DNA of 64,000 bases from Epiperipatus broadwayi (lineage: Eukaryota; Onychophora; Udeonychophora; Euonychophora; Peripatidae), in NCBI GenBank assembly GCA_028023455.1, contig JAQFVV010006546.1, positions 374,001-438,000 of the forward strand, given 5' to 3'. This document shows, one piece after another, positions 49,185 to 60,904 of the stretch. Under the pieces are notes generated by a model. The model was not told the origin of the DNA. It worked only from the letters and a program-made list of their open reading frames with translations, and did no database searches. Numbering within the stretch: position 1 is the stretch's first letter; the number at the start of each line of letters is the position of its first letter. The position numbers and the translations under genes were made by a program.

Positions 49185-49240
49185 TTCCCCAAGATGTATT
49201 TCATGCTGAACCAGCATTCTTCAGCTGATCCAGGTTACAT
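49185..49240 (-). ncRNA. Hammerhead ribozyme family 1, copy with perfect helix II
   Basis: Minus strand: AACC-TGG-ATCAG, core CTGAAGA (49218-49224; CUGANGA is allowed), helix II ATGCTG-GTT-CAGCAT (perfect), GAAA (49199-49202), TA-CA-T helix III, cleavage-site C, then TTGGGG. All core positions are kept. Helix I is weak, with only four pairs including two wobbles next to the core. A partial inverted echo (CTTTGGTTCAGCATGAGATG) lies at about 49384-49410, so the repeat may be a fold-back. Confidence 0.65.
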
Positions 49241-49821
49241 CCTCTCACATATAGCATCTTCGTTTGTTCAATATTTATCAATAGCAAATTATCACACTTT
49301 CATTTATAAATATCAAACCGAAAAAGTGTAATAACTTGATATTGATAAATACTGAACAAATGATGAAGTTATTTGTAACATAAGCTTTGGTTCAGCATGA
49401 GATGCATTGTGGGAATAATTTGTCTTTGACAGATATCTTTATTTATATCTTTCAAAAATTTGTGGTAGCATGGAAGTTTTAGGTATATCTAAAGAAATTA
49501 CACATAAAAAAGAGATATGAAGTTGAGTTATTTTAAGTAATTTTGTTTAATTAAAAAGAAGCTATATTAATTTTAAACTGAAGTTTGAAGTTTATATTTG
49601 GATTAGATATAATCTCTCATTTATAAATGTATGTATGTATGCATGTGTTCATATATATGAAAATATGTCAGATCTAATTATCATGTATAATATATTTATT
49701 ACTGTGGCAACATGAAAAATTGATATCATTTTGCAGTAAAATTGCATATTAGGAATAAATTTCTTAATCAACTTCCTTGGAGCAATGTCAACTATTTATG
49801 CAAATATAGTAATCATTTCAC

Positions 49822-50125
49822 TTTATATTGAACTATTGCCATCATCTAATATAGAGTATTGAATGTCTTTAAAAAAATTTAACTTTATTTAAATTTTCAA
49901 AGTACATTCAACTATTAGTAATAGCTCACAGATTATTATACACACATGTTTCAATAGGTATTATTTTCCTTTCTTCTTAAGATGTTGCTGGGCTGACCAG
50001 TGGTGTATTAACCTGTGTGCTATTAGTAATAGTTGAATGTACTTTGAAAATTTAAATAAAGTTAATTTTTTCTAAAGACATTCAATACTTTATATTAGAT
50101 AATGAAAATAGTTCAATATATAAAT
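49822..50125. mobile_element. MITE-like inverted repeat, arms about 113 bp
   Basis: TATTGAACTATTGCCATCATC...CATTCAACTATTAGTAATAGC (49822-49935) is mirrored by GCTATTAGTAATAGTTGAATG...ATAGTTCAATATA (50015-50125). The middle of about 80 bp is not repeated and is GC-richer (GCTGGGCTGACCAGTGG). No coding. The superfamily is not evident and no clear target duplication was found. Confidence 0.8.
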
Positions 50126-50414
50126 ACAACTAAAATGCCATCATCACAAACCTTCAGAAAAACACAGTGATTGATTTAATGTTAACATGTGAATATTTTG
50201 CACAGCAGTCATTTATTACAAATTATCCAATTATATTATATTTGGGTAGACTGTTGCTAGTATTCCAAACCAGTTGATAAAAAAATTATCTTAAAATGTA
50301 AGTATATTGCAGAATGGAAGCTGTAAAAAAATTATTATAAATGTTGACTGAAACTGACATCTTTTCAAATTTATTTATATATAATTCCAAATGTATTAAT
50401 CTATTTATTATATA

Positions 50415-51160
50415 TATCTTAACTTGACCATTATATCATAATTATATCATTTTATTTATTTTTAAATTATTTTACATTTATTTACTATAATTTTTATTAC
50501 TTTTTAAAAAAATTTTAACTTGTAAAATTGTATTATTTAATACATATTATTCTTATTATTATCTTTTTTACTTATATTCTTTTTTAAATAAAAACATTTT
50601 AAATTACTCTAAACTTTTTTTATATTTTTTTTAATTTCATATTTTAATTAACTAATAATTTTTACATTACTAATTACACACCTCTTTAAAATCTACTCTT
50701 TACATATCTTATTTCTAAAATCAATTAACAATTTTTAAAAAAAATTATTTATACATGCTTAGCACTTCCCTCTATTATCATTTTTCTCAACTTTATTTTT
50801 TCTATTTTTTTAATATCTTTTATATGCAAACTATTTTTAATAATAATTGTTTATAAAATTATTGACTTTACCCCATATTCCCTATTAAGATTTTGTTTTA
50901 CATTTTTAATTAATATCATCTCTTTAATTTTCCTATCCCCTCTATTATTTGTCTAATTAATCATTTTTATACTATCCTTCTCAAACATATGACCTGTTTT
51001 AATGTATGCAAATAAATAGGTGATATCCTACCAAATTTATGTTGAATTAATCTTCTATAATTTGAATTTTTTGTTTCACCTACATAATTTGTTTTTATAT
51101 TCTTATCTTTACATGACTTGCATTTAATTTTATACACTCCATTTATGCATTTTTCTACTT
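50415..51160 (-). pseudogene. Penelope-like element, left copy of a second head-to-head pair
   Basis: The minus frame gives GVYKIKCKSCKDKNIK, then NYVGETKNSNYRRLIQHK (about 51045-51155). This is a GIY-YIG nuclease N-terminus with the G-V-Y and Y-V-G motifs and the following Arg in register. Then follows an extremely AT-rich 3' part to about 50415. No RT is left. Its sequence differs from the pair at 33.8 kb. Confidence 0.7.
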
Positions 51161-51204
51161 ATATAATCATTCAATTAATACATTTTATACACACGCATAT
51201 ATAT

Positions 51205-51975
51205 ATACACATAATGAATGCAAGTCATGTAAAAATAAGAATATAAAAACTAACTATGTATGTGAAACAAAGATTTTAATTTATAGAAAAGTAATTCATT
51301 ATAAATATAATAGATCACCTATTATTTGCACACATTACAAACAAGTCATAGGTTTGAGAAGGATAGTATAAAAATGATTAATTATATAAATAATAGAAAA
51401 GATAGGAAAAAAGAGGCAATATTAATTAAGAATATAAAACCAAATTTTAATAGGGATTGTGTGGTAAAGACAATAATTTTATAAATAATTATTATTAAAA
51501 ATAGTCTGTATATAAAAATATTAAAAGAAATAGAAAAGATAAAGTTGCGAAAAATGATAATAGAAAGAGTTGCTAAGCAAATATAAATAATTTTTTTAAA
51601 AAAACTTGTCAATTGGTTTTAGAAATAAGATATGTAAATGATAGATTTTAAAGAAGTCAGTAATTAGTAACATAAAAATTATTAGTTAATTAAAGTGTGA
51701 AATAAATAATATATACATATTAGAGTAATTTAAAAAAATTTTATTTAAAAAAGAATATAAGTAAAAAAGATAATAATAACAATAATATGTATTAAATAGT
51801 AGAATTTTAAAAGTTTTCATTTTTTTAAAAAAGTTATAAAATTATAGTAAATAGATATAAAATAATTTAAAAATAAAATAAAATAAATAAATTTAAAACT
51901 TGGTTAAAAGTAAAATCAATAAAATGGAATAAAATGTTATAATTATTATATAATGGCCAGGTTAAAATGTATGAT
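51205..51975 (+). pseudogene. Penelope-like element, right copy of the second head-to-head pair
   Basis: Inverted match of the left copy: ECKSCKNKNIKTNYVCETK (about 51214-51270), GLRRIV and the same AT-rich tail (AAAGATAGGAAAAAAGAGGC, TAGGGATTGTGTGGTAAAGA). The YVG glycine is changed (YVC). The arms are about 750 bp with a (TA)n centre near 51180-51210. The minus frame at 51382-51612 is incidental. Confidence 0.7.
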
Positions 51976-52019
51976 TATGTATGTATATGTATAAAATGTA
52001 TTGATTGTGTGATTATATA

Positions 52020-52085
52020 TTTGGATATTATAGTTCTGATGATCACTGCAGGACAGTTGAAACTGTAAGAATAAATTTTGATAAA
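52020..52085 (+). ncRNA. Possible hammerhead ribozyme next to a Penelope arm
   Basis: CTGATGA (52036-52042), hairpin ACTG-CAGGA-CAGT, GAAA (52059-52062), then C-T-GTA. Core motifs are in the right order and the position just outside the Penelope arm fits. However, helix II is offset by unpaired bases and helix I is not evident. Low confidence. Confidence 0.3.
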
Positions 52086-52189
52086 AAAAATAGTATTGTT
52101 GAAGTGTTTAAGAAAGGTGTAAATGGTACAATATGTAAAAATACAGAAATCAATACATAAGAAGAGAAAGAAAAAGAGAAAATTATATT

Positions 52190-52930
52190 ATTGTTCCATT
52201 TCAGGATGAAAGTCTTACCAAGTTAAATCTAGTTTCTCTGATCCATAGCTTTTCTTTTTCATAATACACCAACAAATTTTCTTATTTTTTTTTGTTATTT
52301 CATATGATGTTAGTTATCTCATATGATGTTTTTTCTAGGTTTTTTACAATATTTCTAATTTGATAATTCAACTATCTATTTATTAACATCACTTCTAATA
52401 ATATATTCAATTCACTTTCATTTCATTATTTTTTTTCAATAACATTAATGATACCTGTTTTTTTCTCATCCAAGTATTTTGCTTTCAATTCATTCTTGTT
52501 ATTCCCACATATCTCTATACTTTATTGAATAATCTAAAGTATTAGTTTGTGTTACTCTTTTATTAAATGTTCATGTCTCAAATTCATAAATAAAAACCAA
52601 TAAAACACCTTTATTAAATATATCCCTTTTCATAAAATCAAGGATATTATTAAATTATGTTTCATCAAAAACATTTCAGCCAACTTGAATTCAATGATTA
52701 ATTTTATCCATTATGTTTCTATGTGTATTAATAATCTGACCAGGGCATTTGTAGTTGTTAACTTCTAATTCATAATTTTCAATTTTATTTTCTGCTTCTG
52801 AGAATTAGTTTAGTCTTTTTAGTATTTATTGTCTATTTTCTTCTGCCTGATAACTCTTACAATATTCTGAATCTCTGAAGTGTTATTTGAATTCCTAATA
52901 TTTATTCAGAAGGCTTTAGTTTTTTGAGAT
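52190..52930 (-). pseudogene. Strongly decayed RTE-type LINE 3' part
   Basis: Runs parallel, with many mismatches, to 60940-61660. Matching segments include CAGGATGAAAGTCTTACCAAG, CTCTGATCCATAGCTT, TATTAAATGTTCATGTCTC and ATTAATAATCTGACCAGG. It corresponds to the C-terminal region after the RT; no frame is open. Confidence 0.7.
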
Positions 52931-53570
52931 TTTAAAATCATGTTTGAACATTAATAATATAATTAAATGGAAATTGTGTTTACATGTTCATTAGAATCTC
53001 AATTGATATCGAATTTAACTATTAAAAATACATGTTCAACAAGAAGTTAGTTGACTTTTTAATCATTTGCCATTTGAGCATCAGATTTTTTTAATAGAAG
53101 TAATGTTAGCATACTAAACCTCTGTCATTATTATAAATAATGTAAAAACACTTCAAACTAAAGAATAGAATTAACTTAAAAAACCAAATGTTAGTGTTAC
53201 AATCATGATTATCAAACAAGAAAAAAACTACAGTATTTGGGTGTTAAATTTTTTTTTTAAAGTTCATTTTTTTCTTATTTGAACATTATTGGCTATCTCA
53301 TTTATTCACTTATATACAAAAATGGGGAAAAAATTAAAATCTATCTATATTTTTGCTATATCTCTTCTGCAGTGATGAAAGTGATTGTAGGCTATGAATT
53401 TATATGTGACCAGTACATCAGTTACAAAAAAGGCAAGCTATATTATATGTAGCTAACTAGATTAGACTTTCATTGAATACTTGTCATAGATTTTCAAGTT
53501 CTTTAAAGAATAGATAGTAATAAATTATTAAATCACAATAAACAGCTTATCAATTAAAAAACTACTAGAT
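52931..53570. other. AT-rich DNA, nothing recognised
   Basis: No feature noted. Confidence 0.45.
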
Positions 53571-53578
53571 GTATAAAT

Positions 53579-54128
53579 TAGGGAATGTTTTCCAGGATCC
53601 AGGTTGATTTTGGCTGCAGGATTCATCCTGGGAAATTTTCTTTATGCTGGGATTTTCCTGTATGAATTACTAACTTCAATAATCAATGCTTACAGTTATA
53701 GTCTTACACACATTATATATATATATATATATGTCTGTGTGTGACCATCATGCGCTGGCAAAATAGTTTCTTTGTAATTTGAGATCATCAGCAATAAAGA
53801 TGTGTGTTACTTTAATTTAGAAAAATATTTATTTTCATATATTTCATGCCAATTACCAAAACATTCTCAAAATAAACTAAAGTGAAACATTTTTTTTTAA
53901 CAATATAGTTTCTAGTCTATCATAGTTTAAAAAGAAAATGTTAATTTTCTGAAAAGTAAGTTTAAATTCATTTCAGTTTGACGTTTATATATATATATAT
54001 AATGCTGAGAAATTTTTAGTTTTAATTCCACCTACAATAATCCCAGGAAATCCTGGGAACCTGGTAAAAGAACATTTTTTAGTCCAGAATTCTGGGATTA
54101 CCAAAATCTGAGAAAAAGACAATCCCTA
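53579..54128. mobile_element. hAT-like non-autonomous element, 550 bp
   Basis: Begins TAGGGAATGTTTTCCAGG and ends CAATCCCTA, an inverted pair of TAGGGAWTG. It is flanked by GTATAAAT (53571-53578) and GTATGAAT (54129-54136), an 8-bp target duplication with one mismatch. Subterminal CCAGGATCC, CCTGGGAA and AATCCCAGGAAATCCTGGG blocks are repeated in both orientations. The middle is AT-rich with no coding, so it depends on a transposase from elsewhere. Confidence 0.85.
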
Positions 54129-54491
54129 GTATGAATCTTTTGATTACCTTTGCTCCTAATTATGAGAAAATGAATTTATAAGCAAAAAATATTTTCAGAA
54201 TGAAATTTTTTACAATTCCAGTTATTTTATCTATCTGCCAAAGGCTTATTAAAATAATATTGTAGACTGGGGTGGCCTGTATAAAAAATTCCTAGATTCA
54301 CTGTGGAATGTTAAGAGGCAAATCTCTCCTCAGGTGTAACTTCTTTGTTTGCCATTAGATGAGACCTTATTCTGTAAATGAAATAAAGTCAACAAAAATA
54401 ATTCTATACAAACAATAGTTCTTTTTATATAACTAAGAAAAATATCCCTCCCTATTTACTCTAGTGTTTTAGTAACAAGAAATGCAAAATA

Positions 54492-54603
54492 GTCAAGCAT
54501 TGTTAGCCAAGAGGGTCAGCACAGCTGCCTTGCAAGCAAGCAGTTGGTTGCAGACGGTTGTTGCAGGTTCACCTCCCGGCAGATACTATGACATATGAAA
54601 AAA
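54492..54603 (+). mobile_element. tRNA-headed SINE, third copy
   Basis: Element between perfect 15-bp duplications AAGAAATGCAAAATA (54477-54491 and 54604-54618). It reads GTCAAGCATTGTTAGCC, AAGAGGGTCAGCAC (box A region), CTGCCTTGCAAGCAAGCAG hairpin, GCAGGTTCACCTCCCGGC (box B region), then ATACTATGACATATG and A-tail. It is the same family as 3634-3724 and 46018-46124, about as diverged from each as they are from one another. Confidence 0.92.
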
Positions 54604-54749
54604 AAGAAATGCAAAATAATAACTTAAATGAAAAATTCCATTACTTTAATATTTAACAATATTAAATTATAACAATAATTTTATTGAAATTTTCCAAAGC
54701 ATTTAAAATATAATAAATTTTAAAGATTTATATCTGCAGTTTTTTTTTA

Positions 54750-54829
54750 CAGTATATATATATATATAAAACATATTTTATGGGTTTTTACAGTATATAT
54801 ATATATATAAAACATATTTTATGGGTTCA
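54750..54829. repeat. 41-bp tandem duplication
   Basis: CAGTATATATATATATATAA plus AACATATTTTATGGGTT is repeated without change at 54750 and 54791, a recent slippage or replication duplication. Confidence 0.92.
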
Positions 54830-54831
54830 TC

Positions 54832-56154
54832 TGTGTAAGATTTTAATTGAATATTCCAACATTTCTACATAATTACACAAGTTCTCAACTGGGATATATA
54901 TATATTGTACATACATATATGTTTTCATTCCCACACACATATGTATATTCTTTAATTAAAAAAAATTCTTTTATATGTAGATTTATGTGTGCAAGTATTC
55001 TTATATAGTTTATAAATAAATTAATAAGCACTTGTAGAGAGAGAATATAATAAGTAATATTTAATATATTTATTTATTTATTTTTATTAAATAATGTGTT
55101 CAATTATTTAGCTGTATTTTTTATTAAATGAAGGAAATAAGAAAGGTGTAAAAATGATTAGTAGATAAACTAGGCACACATGTAAAAGTGTGTGAAAGAA
55201 TGAGTCCAGCTGCTTTTAAACATAAGCATTTTTTTACATATATTTCTATGGACTATAGATTACAAACTGTAATTTTTATGTAATCTGTATCTTAGATTAT
55301 CATAAGAAATGAAGAAAAATGCTTAGACAAAATAAATAATTATTAATCTTTTTTTTTTTTGTTAATGACTTAAAACCGTCTAGGTGAGATTTGATTGCTA
55401 TCTACAAAATCACAATTAGTTTTGATAGATTTTTTCTTTGATCAGAAATTGAAATATATAGAGGGGGGCAGTTTTTGAGAGGATTCAATTAATAATTTTA
55501 AGAAAGTCAGTTTAGTTTTGCTATGAAGTGAGTCACCTAACAGTATGTAATTTTTGGAAGGCAGTCTTTTAAAAGTTTTATTTTCTTTTGCCAAATATGC
55601 AGTTCTTTTAAATTAAAAGAAATGAGCAGTTAGAGTTAAAGTTTTTTTTTAAACTCAGAAGGAGTTGTTTGATTTATTATTTCTCTCTTTAAAAAAATTA
55701 AAGAAGAAAATAAGATGTGCACATATATAAGTAATTTCCAGCAAAATTAGTTTAAAGAAAAGAGATGGATTTAAATTGAATCCTTTGAAAGAAGTTGTTA
55801 ATATAACATATAATGATACTTATATATATTTTGGCTGTTTGTGAAATAATCAGGAGGTCATGCTAATATTGCCAATTTCTGTTCCTTGAAACCTGTCATC
55901 TATGGGTTATTTCACTGATCTATCTATGGACTCATATACCGGTTGATAGTAACCAAAAGAATGATTGAGTTTAAATCCAACCACGTAAGCTATCTGAGAG
56001 GCTTCTTTTCTGTCTCCTAGCCTATTATAGGCTCATCACCTTTGAATGGAGGGAGAGGGGGAAAGAAGAGGGGAAAAATGTATAAAAGCCATATAACCAA
56101 GTTTTATTAAGCTATAAATCAATTTTTTTAAAGTTTTCCTCACATTTATCTAAC
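54832..56154. other. AT-rich DNA, nothing recognised
   Basis: TA and CA/TA runs; no coding or element ends. Confidence 0.45.
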
Positions 56155-56405
56155 ACACACATCTACAATAACTCTTTTTAAAATGGTAGAAACAAGCAAA
56201 TCAACCAGTTCATACTTATCTAAAAGTATTTGCAATAACTCTTTTTAAAATGGTAGAAACAAGCAAATCATCCAGTTGGTATTTATCTAAAAGTATTTGC
56301 AATAACTCTTTTTGAAATGGTAGAAACAAGCAGGTCAACCAATTCATATTTATCTCAAAGTATCTGCAATAACTCTTTTAAAATGGGAGAAACAATCCAA
56401 ACCAA
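56155..56405. repeat. Minisatellite, 67-bp unit, about 3.6 copies
   Basis: CAATAACTCTTTTTAAAATG starts at 56166, 56233, 56300 and 56367, exactly 67 bp apart. Each is followed by GTAGAAACAAGC, a variable ATCAACCAGTT and ATTTATCTAAAAGTATTTG. Divergence between units is low. The last unit is incomplete. Confidence 0.95.
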
Positions 56406-59400
56406 CCTGTGGAAGCTATAAATTAGGTAAGCGGTCTGAAAATTCAAACCTGGGACATTCATAAGAAATGAAAATGATCGGGTAGCTGTGAACTTTAATT
56501 AACAAATCTTTTATTCTTACTTATTAAAAGTAAACTTTAATTTCTAAAGTCAAAGCATTTTTTTCTTTTGATACAGAAACATTAAGAGTTTGTTCATTGA
56601 TTGTGTTATTCTCAATAATACATGGCAATCACACACAGTTTAAATTCATTAAACATAGTTTTTTTTTCATTATTTTGAATTTATTTATTTATTATTATAT
56701 ATTGTAATACTAAAATGTTTTTTATTATTATTGTTCAACCTATCAATATATGCTTGATAATGTTTTTTTTATTGTTATTTATTTTGTTACTCAAGGTTGC
56801 AATAATATTGTTTTTTATATATGTGATTTATGTAATAACCCATAATATAGAGGTATACATTTTAAATATATGTGTTGACATATCACAGGTTGTGTGTGTG
56901 TATAACTGCTTATACAAATCCATCAAGAATAAGTTTTGCATGGTTAATTTAAATATAGCAAATTGAAGAACAGGGCTTCACGTATATATGAAAGTGAAAA
57001 AACACACACATTACATAAATGAAATTTACTTTTATGATATGTAATAAATAGGGAAAGTCTTAAGTAAGCATTCAATGAAGTATTTTTTTTAATGTTATTT
57101 TGAGCTAACTTATTTCAAAAATATGTAGTGACAAAGAAAAAGCAGATATGTAAAGTTAGTTGATTACGCATATAGTAATAAAATATTTTGTTTAATTATA
57201 TATATTTAATAAAGTCAATTGTACATTTATTAATTTAGTTTATAAAAAAAGAAAAAAGCTATATCATATTTGGTTTATGAGTTAATATTAAAAATATTGC
57301 TGTACTTTTCTTGTCTTGATTCTATCGTTTTAATTAATCATCATCACTCGTAGATATTGATTTGCATATAAAGATGTTTAAGGAATGCGCTTGACACATA
57401 ACCATTTTTTTTTTTTAATAATTAGAGGTTAATTATAAAAAGCTAAAATTATATTGTGCTCAAGAGTTATGATCACCATCATCATTAATTAAATAATAAT
57501 CATTAAATCCAATTTTAAAAAAAAATAATAAATGGGTTTGGTAAGTAGGGGTTTATAGAAAGTTAAATATCATGTGTAGAGATTCGTGATGATCAGTCAT
57601 CATCACTGGTATTTTTGAATTTTAGTTTTAACTATAAAAGTATTTTGAGTAAATAACCATAAACGTATATAAATGCTAGTGAGTGTTATATTTAAATCCC
57701 AGTTTAACATAGGATGATTTTAAGAAGTGCCTATAAGTTTACAAAGATAAAGTTGTTGTTATGAGTTCATTATTAAGCTATGGCTGGTATCATCATCATC
57801 ATTATATTATGATAAATAATTAAATTAAGTAAATAGGTTTAATGACCATATATGTCAGTAATGGTCTTCACTATGTGTGTTTGGAAGCCATTAATAAGAG
57901 TACACTTGCATCTGGTCATCAATATACTTAAACTGAGCTAGTAATTTCTATAAGAGTCTTGGATATATAAATTTTGTGATATTGGGATCTTATAATTTTA
58001 TTGACATGGATAAAATATAAGAATGTCATTTTTTGGTTCATTAGTCATCTAAACCATGAGTAGTAAAAATGTATCAAATGAGTTTGAACTCAGTACACTA
58101 TGTGCAGATAAAATTTATCTAGGTTTAAAATAATCTAGTGGCGCCTGGGAAAAACTCATGTACTTAGCTAAGCTGAATAAAAGTGATCAAGTTCCTTTTC
58201 AACTTATTAACTTTCTTTGATATTTTTTTTATAAGTTACTATAGATAACCCCAGTGTGTGCGTGTGACCACGAATGGTCTTATATATATGAAAAGAGGAA
58301 TGGGAAGGATTCTTTGTTGAAAGAACCTATTATTGGAGATAAGCGTAATGCACTCCATGGATTCACAGTAATTTTATTCAGTTGCTTTGGCTAGTATTTA
58401 TTTATCTGATGACAATGGCTAGTATATTTTATTGGTCAAATGACTTCCCCAATATCGAGATAAGTTAAATCTTAAATGATGAAAGTGATTAATTTTCATT
58501 TTTATTTTTATGTGTTGAGAAATGGGATCATTTATTTATCTCATTATTAGCGTGACTAAATTAATGTTTATGATAGTTGCAAACGGGCTATGGTGTTATA
58601 TATAATTAGTTACAAATGGACACCCAACTAAAGCATGACATATATATATATATATGTTCTTATTCATATGTTAGCGTCATCCTTATTTAATTATAAATTG
58701 CATATCAGCTAACATAGTAAATTCATTTCACATTTAATTTTATTCGGTTACAAATGATGAACCGCTGGAGCATATCCTGTTTAGTTTTTAAATGATAGTG
58801 ACTATCATTGTGTCATCTATCATTTCAATATATTATTTTTTTAGTTACAATATATATCAGTACTCTAAATTGCCGGTATGTATAATTCATATATATACAA
58901 CACATATCTATACATAAAAACACATACCATATATTTATTTTGCTTACATAATATATGTATATGTACAACACTCACATATATAATTAAATACACATACATT
59001 AAATATATAGCAATTTTATAGTCAGAAAAAATATATAAACATGATTTTGATTCCAATTCTGTTGAAATGAATTGATTAAGGAGGAGCTAATAGCATTCAA
59101 AGAAGCAAAAGATGAATTTTTCAAAAAAAAATTAACGGTGAAATATTGTTTTGTTATCTTTAAAAACCATGATTATGATGCTAACGTGTTGAAAGTATAC
59201 TTGGTTTACTTAAGTAATATTCATTAACGCTGTAGCCTCAAGCATATGCGTATAAAAATGCGATAGTAGGGACCTCTACAGGTCTTATTTTTAGTCTATA
59301 TTGAAATTGTTGAAGTGTTATATATATATATGTGTAAGTGTGTATGCTTTTAACTCCAGCTAAAAAAACGGAAGTCCAAAAAAAATATTCAAAGTGAGTT

Positions 59401-59799
59401 TTGGAAATAACTATACAAATCTGTCCCCGAACCACAAATATATCCACATATCATGCTTCTAAATTTTGTTGATTTAATTTTTTTAAGGCCAATTAATTTC
59501 TCCGGATGAAACTTTTTTTCTGAAATACTTCATTACTGTGCCCAATTGTAGATTTATATCTCATTCTTTCCATAGTGGTATATTTAGATTGAAAGCAATT
59601 ATTATTGTACTTTTTTATAACATTATTGATATAATTTATTCATTGTTCACTTGCCCAATTTATTAGATCCAATATCACATTTAGAAAGCCATTCGTTCTT
59701 ATCATTCTATAAAATACAATTTTTCCATTGCCTTAATATTGCATCAATGACGCCTATGTCTTATATATAATAAATTTGAAAGAATAACATGCAACCATC
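56406..59799. other. AT-rich DNA with scattered CATCATCA clusters
   Basis: No coding region. CATCATCAYYATT-type runs recur at about 57340, 57473, 57600 and 57793. They may be tail remnants of the LINEs in this window, since the RTE-type copy at 60.9 kb ends in the same kind of run. The short frames at 56715-56966, 58865-59056 and 59238-59447 have no domains. Confidence 0.45.
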
Positions 59800-59879
59800 C
59801 AATTTAATGGAAGTAATTACATCACTATAATCTCCTTTATCTTATTAAATATAACAGCTCCATAAACTATGGGTCCTAT

Positions 59880-60720
59880 CCCAACATTTAAATTCATTTT
59901 TCTATCTAAAAAGCCATCAACATAATTAAATTGATTTATAGTCTCAAACTGATAACCATCTATATTAAAATTTTCTGAATTTTTTTTTCATCATTGGCTG
60001 GTGATTCACCTGAGTTTTTAAATATTAATTATCAAACCAGCGTCCTTATTATCTGCTAAAAATATTCTATAGATCAATCGGAAGGGAAAACATAATTATC
60101 AGCATTCTCCAAATGTAAAAGATACCCTTGTTTTTAATTAATTCAAATTCAGAAAATCATTGAAAGTAATAAATCTTGAGGATTGATATGTAAAATTAGA
60201 TTTAAACTTTTACCAAACTCATTGTCATAAATTGGAAAATTATCCATTCCTGTTTTTATTTCAAATATCTCAAGATTTTTCACCACCAGTGACAATCTTT
60301 TCTTTTGCATCATCATGTAAAAGGCTATAATATAAACAAACTTTGATGTATAACTACTTAATTCTGAATTTTGCCACAAACCTTTTGATTAGTAGAAACA
60401 AATGCTTTGACTAGATTGATAAATGCAATATAAAAGTCTGCTTTTATTCACAATATGTTTTTGCATTTTTCTGGCAACAAAACCAATGTTTGTAGTGCTT
60501 TTAGATACTCTTAAACAATATTCATGTATGGCAATAAGCAGTATTTTCAATAAAGTCTTTTAAAATAATTTTTTATAATGTATAACACTGAAATGGTAGT
60601 TAACATCAATTTTCTTTCTTTTATTTTTATAAAATAGGACAATAGAAGCATTCTTAGATCAGATGACACAATTTTATATGGATAGATACTTCTAAAAAAA
60701 TCCTATGGTTTTAAAGTTCA
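59880..60720 (-). pseudogene. LINE RT fragment (jockey/CR1-like), second copy
   Basis: Minus-strand pieces: FYIAFINLVKAFVSTN (box 3, about 60385-60435), VVKNLEIFEIKTGM (start of box 4, about 60230-60290), and downstream DGYQFETINQFNYVDGF (post-RT thumb region, about 59930-59975). Homologous to 39240-40130. The catalytic aspartates are replaced (F-I-N-L and F-V-S), with many stops. A dead copy. Confidence 0.6.
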
Positions 60721-60904
60721 AATATTACCAACCTACTTTAAACTTGTTTTGAGAAAATTTCTTTAAATTTATGAAGCTGGATATTTCTATCCAAATCTAA
60801 ATAAGTTAATCGAATAAAAACATATTAAAAGTAGTTATCTAAATTTTAGTATAATTAATCAGAAGGTTACCAAAATATTCTCTCTATTTGTTTGATATAT
60901 TATT

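Noticed and set aside
56155-56405. CRISPR-like array
   Set aside because: The units are contiguous 67-bp tandem repeats without unique spacers, in eukaryotic DNA.
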